Positions 51,504 through 60,608 of a DNA stretch of 64,000 nt are shown piece by piece (position 1 is the first letter of the stretch; every line of letters starts with the position of its first letter). The stretch is from assembly GCF_001420995.1 (NCBI RefSeq), contig NZ_CP012184.1, positions 5,378,501 through 5,442,500 on the forward strand, written 5' to 3'. Position numbers and translations under genes: made by a program. Under the pieces are notes generated by a model. It saw only the letters and a list, made by a program, of their open reading frames with translations. It made no database searches and was not told the DNA's origin. This stretch comes from Pseudonocardia sp. EC080619-01. Its GTDB lineage: Bacteria > Actinomycetota > Actinomycetes > Mycobacteriales > Pseudonocardiaceae.

Positions 51504-52268
51504 TCACCCGCTCCGCTCGGCGAACCTGGTCAGCCCGGCCCGCAGCTCGTCCGAGCCGACGTAGCCCGCGAAGGCGTCGAACTCCAGCTCCAGGGCCTCG
51601 TCGGTCGGCAGGTCGCGGGCGGCGCGGGCCACCCGCTTGATCTCGGCGACCCCGCGGTCGTTCCGCGTGAGGACGCGGCGGGCGAGGCGCAGCGCCGCGG
51701 GCAGGAGGTCGTCGGCGGGGACGACCTCCTCGACCAGGCCCCACCCTACGAACCGCTCGGCCGGCTCGAGGTCGCCGGTGAGCAGCAGCCGCGTCGCGAC
51801 GTTGGCCGGGACCTTGCGCTGCAGCCGCACCGCGCCACCGCCGCCGGGGGTCATCCCGAACCGCAGGTGCCCGTCGCCGAGCAGCGTCCCCTCGGCCGCG
51901 ACGACCATGTCGGCGGCCAGGACCAGCTCGAAGCCACCGGCCACCGCGTAGCCGTGGACGGCCGCGACGACCGGCCGGGGCGAGGCCTCGACGCGGGCGA
52001 ACAACTCCCCGGCGCGCCGCACGAAGGCCAGGATCGCGTCCTGCGCGCCGTCGAGGCGCGCACGCAGCCGGCGCAGGTCGGCGCCCGCACAGAACGCCCG
52101 CCCGCTGCCGGCGACGACGACCGCGCGCACGTCGGCGCGGGAATCGATGGTGTCCAGGGTGGACTCCAGGTCGTCGAGCAGCTCGTCGGACAGGGCGTTC
52201 AGGTGCTCCGGCCGTGCCAGCCGGACGACCGCGATCCCGTCGTCGACGTCGAGGGTGACCAGCGGCAT
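51504..52268 (-). CDS. Crotonase-family protein, acid residues atypical for a hydratase
   Basis: A 254-residue crotonase fold. The first oxyanion-hole segment FCAGADLRRL and the second, GYAVAGGFELVLAADM, are clear. At the position of the classical hydratase Glu144 the sequence reads GDGHLRFGM, and in place of the second Glu (164) it has PGGGGAVRL. Both catalytic acids thus appear changed, so it may be an isomerase, a hydrolase or a specialised hydratase. It lies 11 bp downstream of the CoA-ligase gene in the same operon. Confidence 0.88.
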   Translation of the reverse strand: MPLVTLDVDDGIAVVRLARPEHLNALSDELLDDLESTLDTIDSRADVRAVVVAGSGRAFCAGADLRRLRARLDGAQDAILAFVRRAGELFARVEASPRPVVAAVHGYAVAGGFELVLAADMVVAAEGTLLGDGHLRFGMTPGGGGAVRLQRKVPANVATRLLLTGDLEPAERFVGWGLVEEVVPADDLLPAALRLARRVLTRNDRGVAEIKRVARAARDLPTDEALELEFDAFAGYVGSDELRAGLTRFAERSG

Positions 52269-52279
52269 CGTCGTCCCCC

Positions 52280-53950
52280 TCAGCCCTGGCCGAACAGCGT
52301 CGTGTGCTCGTGGCGCAGCTTGTACTTGAGGATCTTCCCGCCGACGGTCTCGGGCAGGGCGTCGGCGAACACGACCGCCTTGGGCGTCTCGTAGCCGCCG
52401 AGCCGGGCCCGGCAGTGCTCGATGATCGACTCCTGGTCGGCCGCGGCGCCGGCCCGGAGCACGACGACGGCGGTCACGGCCTCGCCCCAGTGCGCGTGCG
52501 GGAGTCCGATCACCGCCGCCTTCTCGACGGCCGGGTGGGAGTGCAGCACCGACTCGACGCGCAGGCTGGACACGTTCTCGCCACCCGACTTCACGATGTC
52601 CTTGAAGCGGTCCACCATGATCCGGAGGCCGTCGTCGTCGACCGCGGCGCTGTCGCCGGAGTGGAACCAGCCGCCGCGGAACGCCTCGCGGGTGGCGTCC
52701 TCGTTCAGGTAGTAGCCGGCCGTGACGATCGGGCTGCGGTAGACGGCCTCGCCCGGCGTGTGCGGGGCGTCCCGCAGCGAGGCGCCGGTCTCGTCGACGA
52801 CGTCGGAGGCGAGCAGCGGGCTGGGCACCCCGACGTAGTTGACGGCCGGTGCCGAGCGGTCGTAGACCTCGGGCCACTTCGCCGGCCAGAACCGGTGGCA
52901 GGCGATCGCCTCGGTCTGGCCGAAGATCCCCAGCACGGTCAGTCCCGGCGCCTCGCGCAGCAGCGTGGCGTAGACGTCGGGGGCGAGCGCGCCCCACCCG
53001 TAGACGAGCACGGTCAGGCTGGACAGGTCGGCCCCGGTGCGGTCGGCCTCCGCGGCCAGCGCGGCGACGAACTGCGGGGACCCGGCCCAGACCGCCGTCG
53101 GCCGTTCCTCGGCGATCGCGGCCACGACCTGGTCGGGCACCGGCCGGCGGCCGAGCACCAGCGAGCCGCCGGACAGGAACGCGGAGAGCGTGAAGATCTG
53201 GTCGCCGACGTGGTAGATCATCGGCAGGTAGGTGAGGACCTTCAGCTCGGTCTCCACCCGGAGCCCACGGGTCAGCGAGACGGCGAAGTTCAGGCCGGCC
53301 AGGTGGCTGGCGGCGTGCGAGGTCATCACGCCCTTCGGCATCGCCGTGGTCCCCGACGTGTAGAGCAGCTGCCAGATGTCGTCGCCGTGGATCTCGACCT
53401 CGGGCTCGGTGGTGGGGTGGCCGTCGAGGAAGCCGCCGAAGGAGGGGGACCCCGCCACCGGGCCGCCGCCGATGGTGACCGTCGCCCCGACCCGCAGGCC
53501 GGTCCCGGTGAACGCCTCCTCCGCGCGCGGCCACAGCTCGGCGTCGACGATCGCGAGGCCGGGCTCCGCCTGGGCGATCAGGTGTTCCAGCACGTCGGTG
53601 GCGAGGGAGGGGTTGATCGGCATCGCGACCATGCCCGCCTTCGCGATGCCGATCTTCGCGAGGTAGGCCTCCACCGAGTTCTCGCAGAACAGGACGACCC
53701 GGGCGCCCGGTTCGAGGCCCTGGCCGGCGAGCGCGTGCGCCACCTGGCAGGCGATCTCGTCGGCCTGCCGGTAGGTCACCGATGCGAATCTCTCTTCACC
53801 GTAGGCGCCGGGCCGTCCGGTGACGGCCGTCGCGTCCGGGTAGCTCCAGGTGAGCCGTTCGAAGACGTCCCCCACGGCCGTGCGTTCCCAGCGGTTCACC
53901 GCCCGCCTGCCCCGCAGCGTCGTGACGTCGATCTTCCCGAGCAGGTCCAC
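52280..53950 (-). CDS. Acyl-CoA synthetase (AMP-forming)
   Basis: A 556-residue ANL ligase: A3 YTSGTTAMPKGVMTSH, A5 FGQTEAIACHRF, A7 SGDSAAVDDDG, A8 DRFKDIVKSGGENVSSLRVE, and an A10 Lys near GGKILKYKL. The GTG at 53950 is firmly set by AAGGAGG 5 bp upstream; an earlier GTG adds seven residues that contain this site. It would feed a carboxylic acid, for example citronellate-like or branched, into the locus, a role played by AtuH in Pseudomonas. It heads the minus-strand arm, divergent from the carboxylase operon across 273 bp that holds an AT-rich promoter patch at about 54010-54050. Confidence 0.92.
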   Translation of the reverse strand: MDLLGKIDVTTLRGRRAVNRWERTAVGDVFERLTWSYPDATAVTGRPGAYGEERFASVTYRQADEIACQVAHALAGQGLEPGARVVLFCENSVEAYLAKIGIAKAGMVAMPINPSLATDVLEHLIAQAEPGLAIVDAELWPRAEEAFTGTGLRVGATVTIGGGPVAGSPSFGGFLDGHPTTEPEVEIHGDDIWQLLYTSGTTAMPKGVMTSHAASHLAGLNFAVSLTRGLRVETELKVLTYLPMIYHVGDQIFTLSAFLSGGSLVLGRRPVPDQVVAAIAEERPTAVWAGSPQFVAALAAEADRTGADLSSLTVLVYGWGALAPDVYATLLREAPGLTVLGIFGQTEAIACHRFWPAKWPEVYDRSAPAVNYVGVPSPLLASDVVDETGASLRDAPHTPGEAVYRSPIVTAGYYLNEDATREAFRGGWFHSGDSAAVDDDGLRIMVDRFKDIVKSGGENVSSLRVESVLHSHPAVEKAAVIGLPHAHWGEAVTAVVVLRAGAAADQESIIEHCRARLGGYETPKAVVFADALPETVGGKILKYKLRHEHTTLFGQG

Positions 53951-54223
53951 ACCAGCCTCCTTGCCGTTCACCGGACGGCGGTCAGCATCGCGGGCTCGGG
54001 TGACGAAGACAACCCTTGAGTCACACTCGATTCACATAAGCCCGAGATATGGCGGTGTGATCCCCGTCATGAGAAGGTGTCGAGGTGGGCGTCGAAACCG
54101 GGCATGAGCTGCCGACTTGCCGGGTCGAGCGGCCCGGCGCCGGGGCTTGCCAACGTCGACGAAAGTGAACGACGATGTACTCCGCGCCGGGGCGACCGGC
54201 CGAGGACGGCTGAAGGAGTCGAG

Positions 54224-55378
54224 GTGGACTTTCGGGAGAGCCCCGAGCACAGGGACCTCCGGGACACGGTGCGGGCGATCGCGGCGGAGTTCGGCCCGGA
54301 GTACTACGTCCCGCGGGCCGAGGCGGGCGAGCCCACCTCGGAACTCTGGGCCAAGCTGGGGAGCAGCGGTTTCCTCGGGATCAACCTCCCCGAGGAGTAC
54401 GGCGGCGGGGGCGCCGGGCTCGTCGAGCTCGCGATGGTGTGCGAGGAGACCGCCGCGGCGGGCTGCCCGCAGCTGCTCCTGCTGGTGTCGGCGGCGATCT
54501 CCGGCGAGATGATCGCCGACTTCGGGACGCCCGAGCAGAAGGCGCACTACCTGCCCCGGATGGCCTCCGGCGAGGCGAAGGTGGTCTTCGCGATCACCGA
54601 GCCCGACGCCGGCTCCAACACCCACCGGCTCTCCACCGTCGCCCGGCGCGACGGTGCCGACTGGGTCGTCAACGGGACCAAGCACTACATCTCCGGTGTC
54701 GACGAGGCCGAGGCGATCCTGCTGGTCGCCCGCTCCGGGGTCGACGAGAACACCGGCAAGGGGAAGCTCTCACTGTTCCTGGTGCCGACCGACGCACCGG
54801 GCCTGGTGCGGACCCCGCTGCCGGTGTCGGCGAAGCTGCCCGAGAAGCAGTTCGTCCTGCACTTCGACGACCTCCGCCTCCCCGCGGAGGCGCTCCTCGG
54901 CGAGGAGCACAAGGGCTTCCAGCAGGTGTTCCACGGGCTCAACCCGGAGCGGATCACCGGCGCCGCGGTGTGCGTCGGCGTCGCCCGGCACGTGCTGGGC
55001 CGGGCCGCGGAGTACGCGACCACCCGCACGGTCTGGGACGTCCCGATCGGCAGCCACCAGGGCGTGGCGCACCCGCTGGCCAAGGCGAGGATCGAGACCG
55101 ACCTGGCGGCGCTGATGACGTCGAAGGCCGCCTGGCTGCACGACGGGGGACTGCCGGCCGGGGAGGCGTCGAACGTCGCGAAGTACGCCGCTGCCGAGGC
55201 CGCCGGCGCCGCCGTCGAGGCCGCCATCCAGACCCACGGCGGCAACGGGCTGGCGACCGAGTACGGCCTGCTGCCGTACTGGGGGATCTCGCGGTTGCTG
55301 CGGATCGCCCCGGTCAGCCGGGAGATGGTGCTCAACTTCGTCGCCCAGCACAGCCTCGGGCTCACCCGCTCGTACTGA
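54224..55378 (+). CDS. Acyl-CoA dehydrogenase (AtuD/LiuA-like by context)
   Basis: A 384-residue acyl-CoA dehydrogenase: FLGINLPEEYGGGGAGLVEL, FAITEPDAGSNTHRLSTVA, KHYISGVDEA, FHGLNPERITGAAVCVGVARH, and HGGNGLATEYGLLPYWGISRLLRI near the C-terminus. It is distinct from the enzyme at 50296-51459. The GTG at 54224 follows AAGGAG with 5-nt spacing. It is the first gene of the plus-strand operon, 31 bp before the carboxyltransferase gene, so it probably makes the alpha,beta-unsaturated acyl-CoA that the carboxylase then carboxylates. Confidence 0.92.
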   Translation: MDFRESPEHRDLRDTVRAIAAEFGPEYYVPRAEAGEPTSELWAKLGSSGFLGINLPEEYGGGGAGLVELAMVCEETAAAGCPQLLLLVSAAISGEMIADFGTPEQKAHYLPRMASGEAKVVFAITEPDAGSNTHRLSTVARRDGADWVVNGTKHYISGVDEAEAILLVARSGVDENTGKGKLSLFLVPTDAPGLVRTPLPVSAKLPEKQFVLHFDDLRLPAEALLGEEHKGFQQVFHGLNPERITGAAVCVGVARHVLGRAAEYATTRTVWDVPIGSHQGVAHPLAKARIETDLAALMTSKAAWLHDGGLPAGEASNVAKYAAAEAAGAAVEAAIQTHGGNGLATEYGLLPYWGISRLLRIAPVSREMVLNFVAQHSLGLTRSY

Positions 55379-55409
55379 TCTCCTCCGATCCGAAGGGGCC
55401 CGCAGAACC

Positions 55410-57011
55410 ATGCCCACCGTCCTGCGTTCCGCGCTGAACACCGCGGACGAGACCTACCTCAGCAACCGCAGCCAGTCTGAGAAGGTGCTCGCCGAGCTCG
55501 ACGAGCAGCTGCAGACCGCCGTCGCCGGTGGTGGGGAGCGCTACCAGAAGCGCCACCACGACCGCGGACGGCTGCTCGCGCGGGAGCGGATCGAGCTGCT
55601 CCTCGACCGCGACGCATCGTTCCTGGAGCTGTCGTCACTGGCCGCCTGGGGGACCCGGTTCACCGTCGGCGCGTCGATCGTGACCGGCATCGGCGTCGTC
55701 TCCGGGGTCGAGTGCGTGCTCATCGCGCACGACCCGACCGTCCGCGGCGGGGCGATGAACCCGTGGTCGCTGAAGAAGACGCTGCGCGCACTCGAGATCG
55801 CCCGCGTCAACCGGCTCCCGGTGATCAACCTCGTGGAGTCCGGGGGCGCCGACCTCCCGACCCAGTCGGACCTGTTCGTGCCCGCCGGCAAGATCTTCCA
55901 CGACCTCACCGAGCTCTCCTCGATGGCGATCCCGACGATCGCGCTGGTGTTCGGCAACTCCACCGCGGGCGGCGCCTACGTGCCCGGTATGTGCGACTAC
56001 GCCGTGATGGTCGACCAGCAGGCCAAGGTCTTCCTCGGCGGCCCGCCGCTGGTGAAGATGGCCACCGGCGAGGACGCCGACGACGAGGAGCTCGGCGGCG
56101 CGTCGATGCACGCCCGGGTGTCGGGGCTGTGCGACCACTTCGCCGTCGACGAGCACGACGCCATCCGGATCGGCCGCGAGATCGTCTCCGAGCTCGGCTG
56201 GCACAAGCTCGGCCCCGGCCCGACGCGGCCCGCCGACGAGCCGGTCCACGACCCCGACGAGCTGCTGGGCATCGCGCCGTCGGACATCAAGGTCCCGTTC
56301 GACCCGCGCGAGGTGATCGCCCGCGTCGTCGACGGCTCCCGCTTCGGCGAGTACAAGCCGCTGTGGGGGACGAGCCTGGTCACCGGCTGGGCGTCGATCC
56401 ACGGCTACCCGGTCGGCATCCTCGCCAACGCCCGCGGGGTGCTGTTCAGCGAGGAGGCGAAGAAGGCCGCGGAGTTCATCCAGCTGGCCAACCAGACCGA
56501 CACGCCGCTGATCTTCCTGCAGAACACCACCGGCTACATGGTCGGGAAGTCCTACGAGCAGGGCGGGATCATCAAGGACGGCTCCAAGATGATCAACGCG
56601 GTGGCCAACAGCAAGGTCCCGCACATCACGGTCAACCTGGCGGCCTCGTTCGGCGCCGGCAACTACGGCATGTCGGGACGCGCCTACGACCCGCGGATGA
56701 TGTTCGCCTGGGCCGGTTCCCGGCTCGCCGTGATGGGGGCCGCCCAGCTCGCCGGCGTCATGTCGATCGTGGGGAAGCAGTCCGCGGAGTCGTCGGGGCG
56801 CGAGTTCGACGCCGAGGCCGACGAGCGGAACCGCGCGGCGATCGAGGAGCAGATCGAGTCCGAGTCGCACTCGTTCGCCGTCACCTCGAAGCTCTACGAC
56901 GACGGCCTGATCGACCCCCGTGACACCCGCACCGTGCTCGGTATCGCCCTGTCGGCCGCGCACTCGAACACCGTCGAGGGCCGCCGCGGCTTCGGCGTCT
57001 TCCGGATGTGA
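55410..57011 (+). CDS. Acyl-CoA carboxylase beta subunit (MCC/geranyl-CoA carboxylase type)
   Basis: A 533-residue carboxyltransferase. The N-half has YQKRHHDRGRLLARERIELLLDRDASFLEL, the CoA-binding ESGGADLPTQSDLF and NSTAGGAYVPGMCDYAVMV. The C-half has GYMVGKSYEQGGIIKDGSKMINAVANS and SFGAGNYGMSGRAYDPRMMFAW, the biotin-side oxyanion region in the form seen in 3-methylcrotonyl- and geranyl-CoA carboxylases rather than acetyl- or propionyl-CoA carboxylases. It transfers CO2 from biotin to an unsaturated acyl-CoA. It pairs with the biotin subunit encoded 8 bp downstream. Choice between leucine and terpene substrate rests on neighbours. Confidence 0.92.
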   Translation: MPTVLRSALNTADETYLSNRSQSEKVLAELDEQLQTAVAGGGERYQKRHHDRGRLLARERIELLLDRDASFLELSSLAAWGTRFTVGASIVTGIGVVSGVECVLIAHDPTVRGGAMNPWSLKKTLRALEIARVNRLPVINLVESGGADLPTQSDLFVPAGKIFHDLTELSSMAIPTIALVFGNSTAGGAYVPGMCDYAVMVDQQAKVFLGGPPLVKMATGEDADDEELGGASMHARVSGLCDHFAVDEHDAIRIGREIVSELGWHKLGPGPTRPADEPVHDPDELLGIAPSDIKVPFDPREVIARVVDGSRFGEYKPLWGTSLVTGWASIHGYPVGILANARGVLFSEEAKKAAEFIQLANQTDTPLIFLQNTTGYMVGKSYEQGGIIKDGSKMINAVANSKVPHITVNLAASFGAGNYGMSGRAYDPRMMFAWAGSRLAVMGAAQLAGVMSIVGKQSAESSGREFDAEADERNRAAIEEQIESESHSFAVTSKLYDDGLIDPRDTRTVLGIALSAAHSNTVEGRRGFGVFRM

Positions 57012-57019
57012 GGCAGGAG

Positions 57020-59023
57020 ATGACCATCCACAAGCTGCTGGTGGCGAACCGCGGTGAGATCGCCGAGCGGATCATCCGGTCGGCCCGTGCGCTCGACATC
57101 GCCACCGTCGCCGTCCACTCCGACCCGGACGCCGACGCACTGTTCGTCGAGGCCGCCGACGAGGCGGTGCTGCTCCCCGGCGCCGCACCCGCGGACACCT
57201 ACCTGCGCGTCGAGAAGATCATCGAGGCGGCGCGGGCGACCGGGGCCGACGCGATCCACCCCGGCTACGGCTTCCTCTCCGAGAACGCCGGGTTCGCCCG
57301 CGCCTGCGCCGACGAGGGCATCACCTTCGTCGGCCCGCCGGTCGAGGCGATCGAGGCGATGGGTTCCAAGATCGCGGCGAAGGAGCTGATGGAGAAGGCG
57401 GGCCTGCCGGTGCTGCCCGGCGCGACCGTCGACGACGCCGAGGAGGTCGACGCCGCCACGATCGCCGCGATGGCCGACGGCATCGGCTACCCGCTGCTGG
57501 TCAAGGCCGCGTACGGCGGCGGCGGCCGGGGCATGCGCATCGTGCGCGCCGCCGACGAGGTCGTCGACGCCGTCACCGGTGCCCGGCGCGAGGCGACGTC
57601 CGCGTTCGGCAACGGCACCGTGTTCCTCGAGCGGTACGTCGAGGACCCCCGCCACGTCGAGGTGCAGATCTTCGGCGACACCCACGGCACCGTCGTCCAC
57701 CTCTTCGAGCGGGAGTGCTCGATCCAGCGGCGCTACCAGAAGATCATCGAGGAGGCCCCGTCCCCGGCCGTCGACGACGCGCTGCGGGCGCAGCTCGGCG
57801 ACGCGGCCGTGGCCGCCGGTGCCGCGATCGGCTACACCGGTGCCGGCACCGTCGAGTTCGTCATGGCCCCCGACGGCGAGTTCTTCTTCCTGGAGGTCAA
57901 CACCCGGCTGCAGGTCGAGCACCCGGTCACCGAGGAGGTCACCGGGCTGGACCTGGTCGCGCTGCAGCTGCGCGTCGCCGAGGGCGACCCCCTCCCGGCC
58001 GAGGTCCGCGGGGCGACGATCACCGGGCACGCGATCGAGGCCCGCCTCTACGCCGAGGACCCGGCGGCCGACTACCTGCCCGGCTCCGGCACCCTGCACC
58101 GGTTCCGGATCCCGGAGCTGCCGGGCGTCCGTGTCGACACCGGGGTGCGGGACGGCTCGCTGGTCGGGACGCACTACGACCCGATGCTGGCCAAGGTGAT
58201 CGCGCACGGCCGCACGCGTGCGGAGGCGGCACGGAAGCTCGCGCGCGCGCTCTCCGAGGCGCAGCTCCACGGCCTGGTCACCAACCGCGACCTGCTCGTG
58301 GCGGTCCTGCGCGAGGACGAGTTCCTCGCCGGGCGCACCGACACCGGCTACCTCACCCGGCACGATCCGTCGGCCCTGGTCGGCACCGTGCCGCAGCACA
58401 CGGTGGCGGTGCACGCGCTGGCGGCGGCGCTGGCCGCGCAGTCGGCCCGCCGCGCCGACGCCCCCGTGCAGCGCCCGGTCCCGACCGGGTGGCGCAACGT
58501 CGGCGGGGCGTCCCAGCACGCCTGGTACCGGATCGGCGAGACCGACGTCGACGTGCGCTACCGGATCACCCGGGACGGCCTCACGGCGTCGGTCGACGGC
58601 ACCCCGCTGGACTCACCGGTGCTGATCGAGGCCCGGCCCGACCGGGTCGACCTGCGGGTGGCGGGCGTCCGCCGCACCGTCTCCGTGCACGTCGCCGGGG
58701 ACGAGGTGTTCTGCGACAGCGTGCTCGGCGGCACGACCCTGACCGAGCGGCCGCGGCTGCCCGAGCCCGGTACCGAGGCCGCCCCGGGGTCGCTGCTCGC
58801 GCCCATGCCCGGCACCGTCGTCCGGGTCGCGGCCGAGGCCGGGCAGGAGGTCGGGGCCGGCGCGGTGATCGTCGTGTTCGAGGCCATGAAGATGGAGCAC
58901 TCCGTGCGGGCACCGCTGGCCGGTGTGGTCGCGGAGGTCGCCGTCGAGGTCGGGCAGACCGTCGACACCGGAGCGGTCCTGGCCGTGATCGACGAGATCG
59001 CGGACGAGAAGGAGGATGCCTGA
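57020..59023 (+). CDS. Acyl-CoA carboxylase alpha subunit (biotin carboxylase + BCCP)
   Basis: A 667-residue subunit with a biotin carboxylase half (KLLVANRGEIAERIIRSARAL, ATP-binding KAAYGGGGRGMRIV, FLEVNTRLQVEHPVTEEVTGLDLV, RLYAEDP), a linker domain, and a C-terminal biotinyl domain with the acceptor Lys624 in EAMKMEH. It charges biotin with bicarbonate and ATP. The ATG at 57020 is preferred over GTG 57008 because GAGG lies 6 bp upstream of it. Its stop overlaps the enoyl-CoA hydratase start (TGATG). With the beta subunit it forms the methylcrotonyl/geranyl-type carboxylase. Confidence 0.94.
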   Translation: MTIHKLLVANRGEIAERIIRSARALDIATVAVHSDPDADALFVEAADEAVLLPGAAPADTYLRVEKIIEAARATGADAIHPGYGFLSENAGFARACADEGITFVGPPVEAIEAMGSKIAAKELMEKAGLPVLPGATVDDAEEVDAATIAAMADGIGYPLLVKAAYGGGGRGMRIVRAADEVVDAVTGARREATSAFGNGTVFLERYVEDPRHVEVQIFGDTHGTVVHLFERECSIQRRYQKIIEEAPSPAVDDALRAQLGDAAVAAGAAIGYTGAGTVEFVMAPDGEFFFLEVNTRLQVEHPVTEEVTGLDLVALQLRVAEGDPLPAEVRGATITGHAIEARLYAEDPAADYLPGSGTLHRFRIPELPGVRVDTGVRDGSLVGTHYDPMLAKVIAHGRTRAEAARKLARALSEAQLHGLVTNRDLLVAVLREDEFLAGRTDTGYLTRHDPSALVGTVPQHTVAVHALAAALAAQSARRADAPVQRPVPTGWRNVGGASQHAWYRIGETDVDVRYRITRDGLTASVDGTPLDSPVLIEARPDRVDLRVAGVRRTVSVHVAGDEVFCDSVLGGTTLTERPRLPEPGTEAAPGSLLAPMPGTVVRVAAEAGQEVGAGAVIVVFEAMKMEHSVRAPLAGVVAEVAVEVGQTVDTGAVLAVIDEIADEKEDA

Positions 59024-59784
59024 TGTCCGAGGTGACCTACGAGGTCGTGAACGGCGTCGCCTGGCTGACCATCGACCGTCCCGAGGCACGGAACGCGCTG
59101 AGCAGGGCCGTGCGCGAGGGGCTGTTCGACGGGGTGCACCGGTTCAACGCCGACGACGGGGCCCGGGTGCTCGTGCTCACCGGCGCGGGGGAGAAGGCGT
59201 TCTGCGCCGGCGGCGACCTCAAGGAGATGAACGACACGGCGCTGACGGTGCCGCCGCCGGACTTCCTGCCCCAGCTGGGCCGCAACATCGACGTTGCCAA
59301 GCCGACGATCGCCGCGGTCAACGGCATCGCCTTCGGCGGCGGGTTCCTGCTCGCCCAGCAGTGCGACCTCGTCGTCGCCGCCGAGCACGCCCGGTTCGCC
59401 GTCTCCGAGGTGCGGATCGGCCGCGGGTCGCCGTGGGCGGCGCCGCTGTCGTGGCTGGTCCCGCCCCGGATCGCGATGGAGATCCTGCTGACCGGCGACC
59501 CGATCGACGCGGCGCGCGCCCAGGCGTACGGCCTGGTCAACGACGTCGTGCCCGCCGAGCGCCTGCGGGAGCGCACCCAGGAGCTCGCGGAACGGATCGC
59601 CGCCAACGCCCCGCTGTCGGTGCTCGCCGCGAAGCGGACGGCGTACCTGTCCGCGACCCACTCCCGCGCCGAGGCCTACGACCGTGCCGAGGAGATCTGG
59701 GAGCCGGTGTACCGCTCCCGTGACGCCCAGGAGGGCCCGCTCGCCTTCCGGGAGAAGCGCACGCCGGTCTGGCAGGGGGTCTGA
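59023..59784 (+). CDS. Enoyl-CoA hydratase family protein (AtuE-like by context)
   Basis: A 253-residue crotonase-fold protein. The oxyanion motifs are FCAGGDLKEM and GIAFGGGFLLAQQCDLVVA, and the Glu144 equivalent is kept in FAVSEVRIG. The second Glu is absent; the segment reads GSPWAAPLSWLVPP instead of the usual PGAGGTQRL-like loop. It would hydrate the glutaconyl-type product of the carboxylase, as AtuE or LiuC do. It is translationally coupled to the biotin subunit and followed within 2 bp by the next gene. Confidence 0.9.
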   Translation: MSEVTYEVVNGVAWLTIDRPEARNALSRAVREGLFDGVHRFNADDGARVLVLTGAGEKAFCAGGDLKEMNDTALTVPPPDFLPQLGRNIDVAKPTIAAVNGIAFGGGFLLAQQCDLVVAAEHARFAVSEVRIGRGSPWAAPLSWLVPPRIAMEILLTGDPIDAARAQAYGLVNDVVPAERLRERTQELAERIAANAPLSVLAAKRTAYLSATHSRAEAYDRAEEIWEPVYRSRDAQEGPLAFREKRTPVWQGV

Positions 59785-59786
59785 CG

Positions 59787-60608
59787 ATGACGGTGACCCT
59801 GGACGGCGTCCTCGACGACCTCGTCGCCGAGACGCGCGTGCTGGCCGATCTGGTCGCCGCACTCGACGACGACGGCATCGCCACGCCCACCCCCGCCGCC
59901 GGCTGGGACGTCCGCGACCAGCTGACCCACCTGGCGTACTTCGACGAGACCGCGACGCAGGCCGCGGCCGACCCGGAGGGGTTCCGCCGCGACGCCGACG
60001 TCCTCGTCGCGGGCGGGACGGACTTCCCGGACCGGATCGCCGCCGAGCACGCCCACCTGGGGGCCGACGAGGTCCGGGCCTGGCTGGACCGTGCCCGCTC
60101 CGCGTTCGTCGGGACCTTCCGTGGCCTGGAGCCGAGGACCAGGCTGCCCTGGTACGGCCCGGAGATGAGCGCGCTGTCCTCGGCGACGGCCCGGCTCATG
60201 GAGACCTGGGCGCACGGCCAGGACGTCGCCGACGCGCTCGGTGCGGTCCGCGAACCCAGCGACCGGCTCCGGCACGTCGCCCACCTCGGCGTCCGGACGT
60301 TCGGGTTCGTGTACACGCTCCACGAACGCCCGGTGCCCGCGACGCCCGTGCGGGTCGAGCTCGACGCCCCGTCCGGTGCGCGATGGGAGTGGGGCCCGGC
60401 CGACGCCGCCGACCGGGTCACCGGCACCGCCCTGGACTTCTGCCTCACCGTCACCCAGCGCCGCCACGTCTCCGACACCGCGCTGGCCGTCGACGGCCCC
60501 GTCGCCACCGAGTGGATCTCGATCGCGCAGACCTTCGCCGGTGCTCCCGGCCCCGGCCGTGCGCCCGGCGCCGTGCCCGTCCCGCACACCCCAGGAGGAC
60601 GCCCGTGA
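59787..60608 (+). CDS. DinB/mycothiol-dependent maleylpyruvate-isomerase-like protein (TIGR03084 type)
   Basis: A 273-residue protein with an N-terminal DinB-like four-helix domain (VLDDLVAETRVLADLVAAL, then GWDVRDQLTHLAYFDETAT with the metal His, and LMETWAHGQDVADALG with two more His) and a C-terminal sterol-carrier-like domain (VRVELDAPSGARWEWGP ... VTGTALDFCLTVTQRRH). This layout matches the actinobacterial TIGR03084 family, often next to acyl-CoA catabolism genes. Mycothiol dependence is known for related maleylpyruvate isomerases but not shown here. It lies between the hydratase and AtuA genes with 2-bp and 4-bp junctions, so a pathway role is likely. Confidence 0.85.
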   Translation: MTVTLDGVLDDLVAETRVLADLVAALDDDGIATPTPAAGWDVRDQLTHLAYFDETATQAAADPEGFRRDADVLVAGGTDFPDRIAAEHAHLGADEVRAWLDRARSAFVGTFRGLEPRTRLPWYGPEMSALSSATARLMETWAHGQDVADALGAVREPSDRLRHVAHLGVRTFGFVYTLHERPVPATPVRVELDAPSGARWEWGPADAADRVTGTALDFCLTVTQRRHVSDTALAVDGPVATEWISIAQTFAGAPGPGRAPGAVPVPHTPGGRP

